The notes: generated from the letters alone by a model not told the origin. A stretch of DNA of 64,000 bases from DATGLG01 sp035294245 (GCA_035294245.1 DATGLG010000040.1:124001-188000); one strand, 5' to 3'; shown: positions 24,602-37,134, numbered from the stretch's first letter. Program-made: numbers and translations.

Positions 24602-26352
24602 CCGTCGCGAGCATAACGATCGAGCGGCGGCGGACCGATATCCTCATCCTCGGCTCTGGTGGCGCGGGCCTTTTCGCCGCCCTCCATGCCCATCGGGCGA
24701 ATCCGGCGCTCGACCTCACCGTCGCGACCAAGGGTCTCCTTGGAAAATGCGGCTGCACGCGCATGGTCCAGGGTGGCTACAACGTCGCCCTCAATCCCGG
24801 CGATTCGGTCGAGCGCCATTTCATGGACACGATCGAGGGCGGCAAGTGGCTGCCGTACCAGGAGCTCGCCTGGACCCTCGTCACCACGGCCGTCGAGCGC
24901 GTCCGCGAGCTCGAGAACGAGATCGGCTGCTTCTTCGATCGCAATCCCGACGGCACCCTGCACGGCAAGGCCTTCGCGGGGCAGACCTTCGATCGCACGG
25001 TGCATAAGGGCGATCTCACCGGCATCGAGATCATCAACCGCCTGATGGAGCAGGTCTGGGCGCGGCCCGGCATAAGGCGGTTGGAGGAGCATCGGGCGCT
25101 CGCCCTCATCCCCGCTCGCGAGGGACGGGCGCTATCGGGCGTGCTCCTCGCCGACATCCGCACCGGCGCGCTGCTGTTCCTCGAGGCCCAGGCCGTCCTG
25201 CTCGCGACCGGCGGCGGGCCGACTATGTATCGCTTCCACACGCCGTCGGGCGACAAAAGCATGGACGGCCTCGCCATGGCGCTGCGGATCGGCCTGCCGC
25301 TCCGCGACATGGAGATGGTGCAATTCCACCCGACCGGACTCCTCGCCGGCCCGGAAACGCGAATGACCGGCACCGTGCTCGAAGAAGGCCTGCGCGGGGC
25401 CGGTGGCCACCTCCTCAACGGAGCGATGCAGCGCTTCATGGCCGATTACGATCCCAAGCTTGAGCGCGCCACCCGCGACGTGGTCAGCCGCGCCATCTAT
25501 GCGGAGATGAAGGCCGGGCGGACCTCGCCCCATGGCGGCGTCTACATCAAGATGGGCCATCTTGGGCCCGACAAGGTTCGGCGGCAGTTCAAGGGCATGG
25601 TGGAACGCTGCGCCGATTGCGGCTTCGATCTCGCCGGCGGGCTCGTCGAGATCGTGCCGACGGCCCATTACCTCATGGGCGGGGTGATCTGCGAGCCCGA
25701 TACCTCAACGGAATTGCCGGGGCTCTTCGTCGCCGGCGAGGATGCGGGCGGCACCCACGGCGCCAACCGCCTGGGTGGAAACGGCGTCGCCAATTCGACG
25801 GTGTTCGGCGGCATCGCCGGCGACGTGATGCCGGAATGGATCGCGGCCAATCCCGGCTTCAGGGCGCCGGACGAGGCGGTGCTGGCGGCGGAGACCGCCC
25901 GCGCCCTCCATCCTTTCGCCAAGAAGCCCGGAGACCTGCATCGCTTGCGCGAGCGGCTTCTCGACATTATGTGGCAGGATGTCGGGGTGATCAGGGACGG
26001 TGCCGGGCTCGCGCGCGCAGTGGCGGGTCTTGCCGAGATCGAGGCCGAGCTCTTGGAAACCGGTGTCGCCGATGGCAGCCGGATGTTCAATCTGACGTGG
26101 CACGACTGGCTCAATCTGCGCTCCCTCGTGGAGACGAGCCGCGTGATCGCCCTGGCGGCGCTGAAGCGCGAGAACTCGCGCGGCGCGCATTACCGCGCGG
26201 ATTTTCCAGAGCCGGGCGAGCTTGCCGCGTCTCGCTTCACCGTCGCGCGACAGACGCCCGGCGGGCTGGAGCTCGACGATCAGCCCGTGCGGTTCACGCG
26301 AGTCAAGCCCGGGGAGACGCTGCTCAAGAACGACGGCATCGCCGCTGAATAG
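24598..26352 (+). CDS. Succinate dehydrogenase/fumarate reductase-like flavoprotein subunit, no flavin-linking His
   Basis: A 584-aa FAD protein of the SdhA/FrdA/NadB family. FAD-binding GSGGAGLFAA is at 19-28. Catalytic-site motifs are present: VQFHPTG, EEGLRGAGGHLLN, PTAHYLMGG. Where SdhA has the His that binds FAD covalently (HTVAAQGG), this protein has C53-TRMVQGG, so FAD is either free or bound differently. With matching iron-sulfur and anchor subunits it forms a full complex, so it is not simply L-aspartate oxidase. The substrate may be succinate or fumarate or a substituted succinate; the fumarase-like genes 12 bp downstream favour a C4/C5 unsaturated diacid. Confidence 0.9.
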   Translation: MTVASITIERRRTDILILGSGGAGLFAALHAHRANPALDLTVATKGLLGKCGCTRMVQGGYNVALNPGDSVERHFMDTIEGGKWLPYQELAWTLVTTAVERVRELENEIGCFFDRNPDGTLHGKAFAGQTFDRTVHKGDLTGIEIINRLMEQVWARPGIRRLEEHRALALIPAREGRALSGVLLADIRTGALLFLEAQAVLLATGGGPTMYRFHTPSGDKSMDGLAMALRIGLPLRDMEMVQFHPTGLLAGPETRMTGTVLEEGLRGAGGHLLNGAMQRFMADYDPKLERATRDVVSRAIYAEMKAGRTSPHGGVYIKMGHLGPDKVRRQFKGMVERCADCGFDLAGGLVEIVPTAHYLMGGVICEPDTSTELPGLFVAGEDAGGTHGANRLGGNGVANSTVFGGIAGDVMPEWIAANPGFRAPDEAVLAAETARALHPFAKKPGDLHRLRERLLDIMWQDVGVIRDGAGLARAVAGLAEIEAELLETGVADGSRMFNLTWHDWLNLRSLVETSRVIALAALKRENSRGAHYRADFPEPGELAASRFTVARQTPGGLELDDQPVRFTRVKPGETLLKNDGIAAE

Positions 26353-26364
26353 GCGGAGGCAAAC

Positions 26365-27324
26365 ATGATCACCTTGTCGACGGTCCAAGACACGGCTGAA
26401 GCGCTGATGGCCAAGGCCGCGATTGAGATCCCGGAGGACTATCTCGCCGGCGTGCGCCGCTGCGCCGAGATAGAGAAGGGCGAGCTGTCCCGCTTCGTCC
26501 TCAAGGCGATGCTCGACAATTACGAAGCCGCAAAAACGGACCGCCGCGCCATGTGCGGCGATACCGGCGTGCCGCGCTGGTATGTGAAGCTTGGCAACGA
26601 GGCGCGCATCGAGGGCGGCCCCGTGGCGCTTGAGGCGGCACTTCGCCGTGCAACGGCCAAGGCTACCGCCGAGGTGCCGCTGCGCCCGAACCGCGTGCAT
26701 CCCCTCTGGCGCACCGACCATAACAACAATGTCGGCATCAACGCGCCTGAGATCGAATACGCCTTCCATCCCGACGCCGATTGGCTCGAACTCACGACCG
26801 TGCACAAGGGCGGCCTCTTCGGCAGCGACTATCGCATGCTGTTCCCGGGGGATGGCATCGAGGGCATCAAGCGCTTCTACCTCGATACCCTCATCGCCTT
26901 CGGCAAGCGCGGCCTCGCCTGCCAGCCGGCGATCGTCGGCATCGGCCTCGGCGGCTCCAAGGATGCCTGCATGGTACTGGGCAAGCAGGCCTCGTGCCTG
27001 CGCGTCGTCGGCTCGCGCAATCCCGATCCGAAGATCGCTGCCCTCGAGGACGAGCTCAAGGAGCTCGGCAACACGATCGGCATGGGCGCCATGGGCTTCG
27101 TCGGCAGCTCGATGGTCGTCGCCTGCCATATCGAGGTCGGCTATTGCCACACCGGCGGCATGCCCATGAGCGTGCATATGTTCTGCCTCTCGTCGCGGCG
27201 CGCCTCGGCGCGCATTGCCGCCGATGGCCGCGTCGCGTTCCGCACCGATCCCCAGTGGTTCACCGATTACATGCGCCGCGCGACGGTCGAATGGCATGGA
27301 GCCGCCGCGGCGGCCGCGGAGTGA
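26365..27324 (+). CDS. Class I fumarate hydratase/tartrate dehydratase-like alpha subunit
   Basis: A 319-aa protein of the Fe-S hydro-lyase alpha family (TtdA, N-terminal half of FumA). Three conserved cysteines suited to a [4Fe-4S] cluster are seen in AMCGDTGVP, GSKDACMVLG and GYCHTGGMPM. Family members hydrate fumarate, mesaconate or dehydrate tartrate. It lies 12 bp after the flavoprotein gene and 4 bp before the beta subunit gene. A dehydrogenase that makes an unsaturated diacid followed by its hydratase is a natural two-step unit. Confidence 0.9.
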   Translation: MITLSTVQDTAEALMAKAAIEIPEDYLAGVRRCAEIEKGELSRFVLKAMLDNYEAAKTDRRAMCGDTGVPRWYVKLGNEARIEGGPVALEAALRRATAKATAEVPLRPNRVHPLWRTDHNNNVGINAPEIEYAFHPDADWLELTTVHKGGLFGSDYRMLFPGDGIEGIKRFYLDTLIAFGKRGLACQPAIVGIGLGGSKDACMVLGKQASCLRVVGSRNPDPKIAALEDELKELGNTIGMGAMGFVGSSMVVACHIEVGYCHTGGMPMSVHMFCLSSRRASARIAADGRVAFRTDPQWFTDYMRRATVEWHGAAAAAAE

Positions 27325-27328
27325 CGCC

Positions 27329-28003
27329 ATGAGCGAGGCCGCGACCAACAGCATCCACTTGAATTTGCCGGCGCGCGGCGATGACCTCGGCGCGCTCGCG
27401 CTCGGCGCCGTCGTCTATCTGACCGGGCGCATCTTCACCGCGCGCGAAGGCGCCTATAAGCACGCCATCGAGGAGGGCGCGGGAATGCCGGCGGACCGGG
27501 AGGCCCTCGGACTCGTGAATTTCCATTGCTCGCCGGCGGCAACGGTCCGCCCCGACGGCAGCTATGCCGTCGGGGCCGTCAGCGCCACCGCCTCGTTCCG
27601 CTTCGCCAAGTGGCTCGCCGGCTGGTTTCGCCTCTCCGGCTGCAACATCATCATCGGCAAGGGCGGGATGACCTCCGAGATCTACCGCCGGGATTTCGTT
27701 CCCAATCGCGCGATCTACCTCACCACCGTCGGCTACGGCACGGGCGCCCTGCTTGGCCGGGGCATCAAGCGGGTCGCCGGCGTCCACTGGCTGGAGGAGC
27801 TCGGCCTCGCCCAGGCGGTCTGGGTTCTGGATGTCGAGAATTTCGGGCCCTTCCTCGTCGAGAGCGATCTCGAGGGCAACAGCCTGTTCGAGCGGGAGAA
27901 CGCGAAGATCGCCGCCGGCTTGGACCGCCTCTATCGCGGCACGCGGCCGGCGACGTTGCGCCGCTACGGCGAGACGGACGACAAGACCGAGGAGGTGATC
28001 TGA
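27329..28003 (+). CDS. Class I fumarate hydratase/tartrate dehydratase-like beta subunit
   Basis: A 224-aa Fe-S hydro-lyase beta-family protein (TtdB, C-terminal half of FumA). The block IIIGKGGMTSEIYRRDF is the family's conserved substrate-binding segment and GAVSATASFRFAKW resembles its swivelling-domain motif. It pairs with the alpha subunit. The two-subunit form is common in anaerobes and many alphaproteobacteria for tartrate, fumarate or mesaconate. The C-terminal TDDKTEEVI is poorly conserved. Confidence 0.9.
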   Translation: MSEAATNSIHLNLPARGDDLGALALGAVVYLTGRIFTAREGAYKHAIEEGAGMPADREALGLVNFHCSPAATVRPDGSYAVGAVSATASFRFAKWLAGWFRLSGCNIIIGKGGMTSEIYRRDFVPNRAIYLTTVGYGTGALLGRGIKRVAGVHWLEELGLAQAVWVLDVENFGPFLVESDLEGNSLFERENAKIAAGLDRLYRGTRPATLRRYGETDDKTEEVI

Positions 28004-28103
28004 CGCGGCAAAGCGTCAGGGTGAGTAACTCGCGGGCGGAGCTCGGCCCGAGTTTGCTGCTGCGATCCGCCTGCGGGAATGTCTAGTATGACCGGTGGCG
28101 CGC

Positions 28104-28123
28104 GCCCTTTCGCGTTGAAGGGC
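28104..28123. other. Hairpin in the leader before the NMT1-type binding protein
   Basis: GCCCTT (28104-28109) and AAGGGC (28118-28123) pair exactly with an 8-base loop, and flanking GC bases could extend the stem. No T-run follows on the plus strand, so it is not a standard terminator. It may stabilise the downstream message. The rest of the 154-bp gap shows nothing clear. Confidence 0.3.
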
Positions 28124-28157
28124 GGGCGCCGCGACAAAAGAAAGAATGGGAGGCAAC

Positions 28158-29192
28158 ATGCCTGGGCATGAGATTTGGCGGAGAAAGTTGCGTGGGCTCC
28201 TGACCGGGGCCGCCGTCCTCGCCGCCGGCGCTCTGGCGCTGTCCGGCGGCATCGCGCGAGCCGAGGTCAAGGAGGTGCATCTCGCCGAGGAGTTCGGCGT
28301 CAGCTACCTGCCGCTCCTCATCATGCGCGACCAGCATTTCTTCGAAGCCGAGGCCAAGAAAGCCGGGCTTGGGGAGATCACCCTCACCTGGGCGCGCTTC
28401 GGCGGCGGACCGGAAATGAACGATGCCATCCTCTCGGGCCGCCTCGACTTTGCCTCGGGCGGGGTGGCGCCGATGATCACCCTGTGGAGCCGCACCAAGG
28501 GGCGCGTAAAGGGCCTTTGCGCCCTCAACTCCATGCCGCTCTACCTCAACACGACCAATCCCGCGATCAAGACCCTGCGCGACTTCACCGACAAGGATCG
28601 CATAGCACTTCCGGCAATCAAGGTCTCGATCCAGGCGGTGACCCTGCAAATGGCCGCCGCACAAGTCTTCGGGCCGGACCAGGCGCACAAGCTCGATCCG
28701 CTGACCGTGTCCATGAAGCACCCCGACGGCGTGGTGGCGTTGCTCTCCGGGCATTCCGAGATCACCGCGCATTTCACCAGCCCGCCCTTCATGTATCAGG
28801 AGCTCGAGGATCCGCGCGTGCATCGCGTGCTCGATTCCTATGACGTCCTCGGCGGCCCGAGCACGTTCAACGTCGTGTGGACCTCGCAGAAATTCCACGA
28901 CGACAACCCCAAGACCGTCGCCGCCTTCCTCGCGGCACTCAAGGAGGCCGACGCCTTTATCGAGAAGGATCCGAAGGCGGCCGCGGAAATCTATATCAAG
29001 GGCGAGAACTCGAAGCTCTCGCCGGCCTTCATCGAGAAGATCCTGCGCGATCCTGAGAACCACTTCACCCTGGCGCCCCAGAATACGATGAAATACGCGC
29101 TCTTCATGCACAAGATCGGCATGATCGCCACGGCCCCCGCGAAATGGAGCGACATGTTTTTTCCCGAGGCGGCCTCGCTTCCCGGGAGCTGA
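28158..29192 (+). CDS. ABC transporter substrate-binding protein, NMT1/SsuA/TauA-like
   Basis: A 344-aa periplasmic binding protein of the NMT1/nitrate-sulfonate family. A Sec signal precedes AEVKEVHL, with a basic start, then a long Ala/Leu-rich core. I took the ATG at 28158 because GGGAGG sits five bases upstream; the ATG at 28146 overlaps that site. It has the family's two-lobe pattern, including FGGGPEMNDAILSGRLDFASGG. The cargo could be an aromatic or dicarboxylic acid, sulfonate or pyrimidine; I cannot tell. It follows the fumarase-like genes after 154 bp and starts a three-gene importer operon. Confidence 0.87.
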   Translation: MPGHEIWRRKLRGLLTGAAVLAAGALALSGGIARAEVKEVHLAEEFGVSYLPLLIMRDQHFFEAEAKKAGLGEITLTWARFGGGPEMNDAILSGRLDFASGGVAPMITLWSRTKGRVKGLCALNSMPLYLNTTNPAIKTLRDFTDKDRIALPAIKVSIQAVTLQMAAAQVFGPDQAHKLDPLTVSMKHPDGVVALLSGHSEITAHFTSPPFMYQELEDPRVHRVLDSYDVLGGPSTFNVVWTSQKFHDDNPKTVAAFLAALKEADAFIEKDPKAAAEIYIKGENSKLSPAFIEKILRDPENHFTLAPQNTMKYALFMHKIGMIATAPAKWSDMFFPEAASLPGS

Positions 29193-29198
29193 CGGGGA

Positions 29199-30017
29199 AT
29201 GAGGAGGGCCTTGGGAAACGGCGGAGCAGAACCGAGGGGCGGCCTCCTCCTCGAGGTCGACGGCGTCACCCTTCAATACAAGACGCCGCGGCACCTCGTC
29301 ACCGCGACCTACCGGGTGAGCTTCGACGTCCTCCGCAGCGACCGCTTTGTCCTGCTCGGGCCGTCGGGATGCGGCAAGTCCACCCTGCTCAAGGGCGTCG
29401 GCGGCTTTCTCGATCCCGTCGAAGGCGGCATGCGGCTCGAGGGGCGCGACATCCGCGGACCGGGGCCAGACCGGATGATGGTGTTCCAGGAGTTCGACCA
29501 GCTTCTGCCCTGGAAGACCGTGCTGCAGAATGTCATGTTCCCGATGCTCGCGAGCCGGAGCTGCCGCCCGGCCGAGGCGCGTGAGCGGGCCATGGCCTAT
29601 GTCGAGAAGGTCGGGCTCGCGAAATTCCGCGACGTCTATCCCCACATGCTGTCGGGCGGCATGAAGCAGCGCGTCGCCATCGCCCGCGCCATGGCGATGG
29701 AGCCGGCCATCCTGCTGATGGACGAGCCCTTCGCGGCGCTCGACGCGCTCACCCGGCGCAAGATGCAGGACGAGCTGCTGCAGCTCTGGGATGATACGCG
29801 CTTCACCATGCTGTTCGTGACTCACTCGATCGAGGAGGCGATCATCGTCGGCAGCCGCATTCTCGTGCTCTCGCCCCATCCCGGCCAGGTCAAGGCCGAG
29901 CTCAATTCCGGCTTCCATCGCGGCGGCGCCGAGGAGGCCGAGTTCGGCAATCTCAAGCGCCGCATCCATCACCTGCTGTTCGCCGAGCGCGCCCGCGAAG
30001 CGGAGATGCGGCCATGA
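29199..30017 (+). CDS. ABC transporter ATP-binding protein, SsuB/TauB-like
   Basis: A 272-aa ATPase with Walker A GPSGCGKS, signature LSGGMKQRVAIARAM, Walker B ILLMDEPFAALD and the switch His in FVTHSIEEA. The latter and the final LSPHPGQVKAEL block are typical of the nitrate/sulfonate/taurine subfamily. It lies six bases after the binding protein gene and overlaps the permease gene by four. Confidence 0.92.
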   Translation: MRRALGNGGAEPRGGLLLEVDGVTLQYKTPRHLVTATYRVSFDVLRSDRFVLLGPSGCGKSTLLKGVGGFLDPVEGGMRLEGRDIRGPGPDRMMVFQEFDQLLPWKTVLQNVMFPMLASRSCRPAEARERAMAYVEKVGLAKFRDVYPHMLSGGMKQRVAIARAMAMEPAILLMDEPFAALDALTRRKMQDELLQLWDDTRFTMLFVTHSIEEAIIVGSRILVLSPHPGQVKAELNSGFHRGGAEEAEFGNLKRRIHHLLFAERAREAEMRP

Positions 30018-30901
30018 CTATCGAACGCACCGCCAATGCCGTCGGCGCGGCGCGCCCCGAGTTCGAGAGCCCCGTCGAAGCGGCCGGCAATATCGGCGAG
30101 ATCGCGCGCCCCCTGAGCCCCGCCGAGCGGCTGTTCAATATCGGCGCGCTGCGCGTGACGATGATCCTGGTGATTCTGATCGTGGCGTGGGAGCTCTATG
30201 CGCGCTGGCTCGACAACCCGCTCATGTTCCCGACCTTCGGCTCGGTCGTCGGCGCGATGTGGCAGGCGATCCGCGACGGCGAGCTTCTGAAGCGCTGCGC
30301 CACCTCGCTCGAGACCCTGGTGATCGGCTATGCCATCGGCGTGGCGATCGCCGCCGTGCTGACGACCTTCGCTGTCTCGACCAGGATCGGCACGGATTTC
30401 CTGCGCACATTGACGGCGATGCTCAATCCGCTGCCGGCCATCGCCCTTCTTCCGCTGGCGATGCTGTGGTTCGGCCTCGGCACGCCGAGCATCGTGTTCG
30501 TGCTCGTCCATTCGGTCCTTTGGCCCGTCTCGCTCAACACCCATTCGGGCTTCCTCTCGGTCACCGAGACCCTGCGCATGACCGGGCAGAATTACGGGCT
30601 GCGCGGGCTCCGCTATGTCATGCATATCCTCGTTCCGGCGGCGCTGCCCTCGATTCTAACGGGACTCAAGATCGGCTGGGCCTTCGCCTGGCGCACGCTC
30701 ATCGCCTCGGAGCTCGTCTTCGGAGTCAGCTCGGGATCGGGCGGGCTCGGTTGGTACATCTTCGAGAACCGCAACGAGCTGCAGATCGCCGCGGTCTTCG
30801 CCGGGCTGCTCGCCGTCATCGTCATCGGCCTCTTCGTGGAAAGCGTCGTCTTCCGCTCGGTGGAGAAGATCACCGTGCTCAGATGGGGCATGCAGCGCTG
30901 A
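30014..30901 (+). CDS. ABC transporter permease, SsuC/TauC-like
   Basis: A 295-aa permease. An about 45-residue polar N-terminus is followed by six membrane segments and the EAA loop (NYGLRGLRYVMHILVPAALPS region). The motif GLKIGWAFAWRTLIASEL is typical of SsuC/TauC proteins. It completes the importer begun at 28158 and ends 37 bp from the convergent exporter gene. Confidence 0.92.
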   Translation: MTIERTANAVGAARPEFESPVEAAGNIGEIARPLSPAERLFNIGALRVTMILVILIVAWELYARWLDNPLMFPTFGSVVGAMWQAIRDGELLKRCATSLETLVIGYAIGVAIAAVLTTFAVSTRIGTDFLRTLTAMLNPLPAIALLPLAMLWFGLGTPSIVFVLVHSVLWPVSLNTHSGFLSVTETLRMTGQNYGLRGLRYVMHILVPAALPSILTGLKIGWAFAWRTLIASELVFGVSSGSGGLGWYIFENRNELQIAAVFAGLLAVIVIGLFVESVVFRSVEKITVLRWGMQR

Positions 30902-30938
30902 CGCGCTCAGCGCCGCTCTCGCCGCGCCGATGTACCTT

Positions 30939-34520
<3,582 letters not shown>

Positions 34521-34652
34521 GGTCACAGGCTCCGGTTCGCGGGCGACGTCAGCCAGGCCGCGGACGGCAAGCCTTATCGCCGCCCCACAGCACGCTCCCT
34601 TACAATAGGTCCGACATCGATGTTCGGCAGTAGAGAAAACTGAAGATGCGCC

Positions 34653-34666
34653 GTACATTATTGTAC
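34653..34666. promoter_or_regulatory. Palindrome GTACA-N4-TGTAC upstream of lysR
   Basis: Exact inverted repeat GTACA-TTAT-TGTAC in the 172-bp region between the divergent exporter and LysR genes, 26 bp before the LysR start. It is a plausible autoregulatory LysR site, although close to the start codon. The region also holds a less exact palindrome around CATCGATG near 34615-34622. Confidence 0.4.
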
Positions 34667-34692
34667 AGACGGCCGGTCGAGGAGAGCTGGGA

Positions 34693-35631
34693 ATGGGCGC
34701 GGATTGGGATGATTTGCGGGTGTTTGTCACCCTGACCCGGGAGGGCAATCTCACCGCAGCGGCCCGCCGCCTCGAGATCAGCCATCCGACGGTCGCACGG
34801 CGGATTAAGGCCCTTGAGACGGCGATCGGCGCGCGGCTCTTCGACCGCCTTCGCGACCGCTTCGTGCTCACGGCGGCCGGCGAGGAGCTACTGGCGGATG
34901 CGCAGGCGATGGAGCAGGCGGCCGAATCGATCCATCGCCACAGCGCCGGGCTCAGCGACACCGCCCGCGGCACCGTGCGGCTCTCCGCCGGCGAGGCGAT
35001 GACCGCCTTCCTCACCCGCCATCTGCCGCGCCTTCGCCGCCGGCTGCAATGCATCGAGTTCGAGCTGGCGGCGAGCCATACGCTCGCCAACCTGTCGCGG
35101 CGCGAGGCCGACCTGCTGATCCGCGAGCAGGTGCCGGACCTCGCCAGCATCGTGACGCGCCGGCTCGGCCGCGTCGCGTACGGCGTCTACGGCCATCCGC
35201 GCCTCGCGGTCGCCGACGGCTCGCGCGAGGCGCTCCGCGACGCACCCTGGGTCGGTTTCGACGACGACCACACCTATATGCCAGGACAGAGCTGGCTGCT
35301 CGAGCTGCTCGCCGGCGCGCGGCCCTCCATCCGGGTGAACAACCTCCTCGTTCTCCTCGAGGCGGCGCGGGCGGGGGCCGGCCTCGCCGTTCTCCCCTGC
35401 TATCTCGGCGACAACGACCCGCTGCTGCGGCGCCTGGGGCCCATCTTGACCGAGGTCACCGCGGATCAGTGGCTCCTCGTCCATCGCGACTTGCGCGAGC
35501 TGCCGCGCGTGCGCGCGGTGATGGATGCGCTGATCCAGCTCTTCCAGGAGGAGCGCGCCGCGATCGAGGGGCGGACACCGGACTCCCGCTCCGCCCGCCC
35601 GCGGCTCAGGATCGCTCGAAGCCGCGCCTGA
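34693..35631 (+). CDS. LysR family transcriptional regulator
   Basis: A 312-aa LysR protein: helix-turn-helix LRVFVTLTREGNLTAAARRL with SHPTVARRIKALE as recognition helix, and an effector domain. The short WxDLRVF start and RRIKALE pattern fit the branch that represses or activates single adjacent genes. It is divergent from the CydDC-like exporter and convergent with the glutamine synthetase-like gene, whose end it overlaps by 26 bp. Either neighbour may be a target; the exporter shares the promoter region. Confidence 0.9.
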   Translation: MGADWDDLRVFVTLTREGNLTAAARRLEISHPTVARRIKALETAIGARLFDRLRDRFVLTAAGEELLADAQAMEQAAESIHRHSAGLSDTARGTVRLSAGEAMTAFLTRHLPRLRRRLQCIEFELAASHTLANLSRREADLLIREQVPDLASIVTRRLGRVAYGVYGHPRLAVADGSREALRDAPWVGFDDDHTYMPGQSWLLELLAGARPSIRVNNLLVLLEAARAGAGLAVLPCYLGDNDPLLRRLGPILTEVTADQWLLVHRDLRELPRVRAVMDALIQLFQEERAAIEGRTPDSRSARPRLRIARSRA

Positions 35632-36976
35632 GCTCCCAATCAGTAACGCGGCGGTCGTATTCGAGCTGCTCCCATTCGGCGGCGTGGACATAGTGGTCGA
35701 CGACCTCGTCGCCGAAGGCCGCGCGCAGCATCTGGGAGCGGCGCAGGCTTTCCGTCGCCGCCCGCAGGGTCTTCGGGATCTCGCGCAGGTTCTCGCCGCG
35801 ATAGGCGTCGCCGACGAAAGCGGGCTCGAGGAGGAGCTTCTGCTCGATGCCCGCGAGCCCGGCGGCAAGCAGGGCGGCATAGGCAAGATAAGGGTTGAGA
35901 TCGGCGCCGCCGATGCGGCATTCGACGCGGATCGCCTTGCCGCCGGCGCCGCAGAGACGAAAGCCCGCCGTGCGATTGTCGTCGCTCCAGATCGCCCGCG
36001 TCGGCGCGAAGGTCCCGGCCTGGAAGCGCTTGTAGGAATTGATGTAGGGCGCCAGGAAATAGGTGATGTCGTGGGCGTGGGCGAGCTGCCCCGCCAGGTA
36101 ATGGCCCATGAGCGCCGACATGCCGTGCTCGCCCTTGGGATCGAAGAAGAGTGGCGTTCTCCCCGCCGCATCCCATAGCGAGGAGTGGATATGGCAGCTC
36201 GACCCCGCGAGGTCGTAGCGCCACTTGGCCATGAAGGTCACGGCCTTGCCCTGAGCATGGGCGATCTCCTTGACCCCGTTCTTGAGGACGACGTGGCGGT
36301 CGGCCATGGCGAGGGCCTCGGCGTAGCGGATATTGACCTCCTCCTGGCCCGGGCCCCATTCGCCCTTCGAGTTCTCGACGGGAATATCCGAGGCTTGAAG
36401 GCTCCGCCGGATCGCGCGCATCACCTCCTCTTCCTTGGTCGTCTGGAAGACGTGATAGTCCTCGCTGTAATAGCCGACGGTCTTGAGACCGCGATAATCC
36501 TTGGCATGCGCCGCTTCGTAGCTCTCGTCGAAGAGATAGAACTCGAGCTCCGAGGCGAAGAACGCCGTGATGCCGCGCGCGGCAAGGCGCGCAAGCTGGC
36601 GCTTCAGCACGGCACGGGGGCTGTGCGGCAGCTCGGCGCGGCTGTGGTGGTCGAGGACGTCGGCAAGCACCAGCGCCGTCCCGGGCAGCCAGGCGATGCG
36701 GCGGAGGGTGGCGAGATCGGGCTTCAGGACGAAATCGCCGTAGCCCTTGCTCCAGCTCGCGGCGGCATAGCCGGGCACCGGCTCCATGTCGATGTCGTTG
36801 GCGAGAAGATAATTGCAGCCATGGGTCTCCTCATGGGCGGAATCGAGGAAGAACTCGGCCTGGAAGCGCTTACCGATGAGCTGCCCCGCCATATCCGTCA
36901 TTGCCACGATGACGGTATCGATCTCCCCCGCCGCGACGGCCCTCTTCAAGCCTTCCAGCTCCAGCGCCCCCGACAT
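35606..36976 (-). CDS. Glutamine synthetase family protein, PuuA/GlnA-like
   Basis: A 456-aa glutamine synthetase-fold ligase. Conserved ATP/metal and ammonia-site motifs are seen: FASELEFYLF, GPGQEEVNI, SSCHIHSSLW, NRTAGFRLCG and VECRIGGADLNPYLA. The lack of the type I adenylylation region and the overall pattern match the PuuA/GlnA3-type branch, which joins glutamate to polyamines, ethanolamine or other amines rather than to ammonia. No other gamma-glutamylation pathway gene is next to it. The ATG at 36976 follows a G-rich ribosome site. Its 3' end overlaps the convergent LysR gene. Confidence 0.9.
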   Translation of the reverse strand: MSGALELEGLKRAVAAGEIDTVIVAMTDMAGQLIGKRFQAEFFLDSAHEETHGCNYLLANDIDMEPVPGYAAASWSKGYGDFVLKPDLATLRRIAWLPGTALVLADVLDHHSRAELPHSPRAVLKRQLARLAARGITAFFASELEFYLFDESYEAAHAKDYRGLKTVGYYSEDYHVFQTTKEEEVMRAIRRSLQASDIPVENSKGEWGPGQEEVNIRYAEALAMADRHVVLKNGVKEIAHAQGKAVTFMAKWRYDLAGSSCHIHSSLWDAAGRTPLFFDPKGEHGMSALMGHYLAGQLAHAHDITYFLAPYINSYKRFQAGTFAPTRAIWSDDNRTAGFRLCGAGGKAIRVECRIGGADLNPYLAYAALLAAGLAGIEQKLLLEPAFVGDAYRGENLREIPKTLRAATESLRRSQMLRAAFGDEVVDHYVHAAEWEQLEYDRRVTDWELRRGFERS

Positions 36977-37011
36977 GGCCCCCCGCCCCCTTTATTCGAC
37001 ACCCATATGCA

Positions 37012-37023
37012 CGGCACGTGCCG
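37012..37023. promoter_or_regulatory. Perfect 12-bp palindrome upstream of the GS-like gene
   Basis: CGGCACGTGCCG at 37012-37023, 36 bp before the GS-like start. It could be an operator or only a chance E-box-like GC palindrome. No regulator is clearly linked. Confidence 0.25.
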
Positions 37024-37134
37024 GCCCGTACTTAGGCATGAATGGGGCGGCCGCTCAATCGGGAACTCGGCGCCAGCCCCATGCCCCGCTCGGAGGCTGA
37101 ATTATCGGATCTGGCCGAAACCCCACAGGGCATG

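Noticed and set aside
24598..26352. L-aspartate oxidase (NadB)
   Set aside because: The lack of a flavin-linking His fits NadB, but the gene is coupled to iron-sulfur and two membrane-anchor subunits, which NadB does not use.
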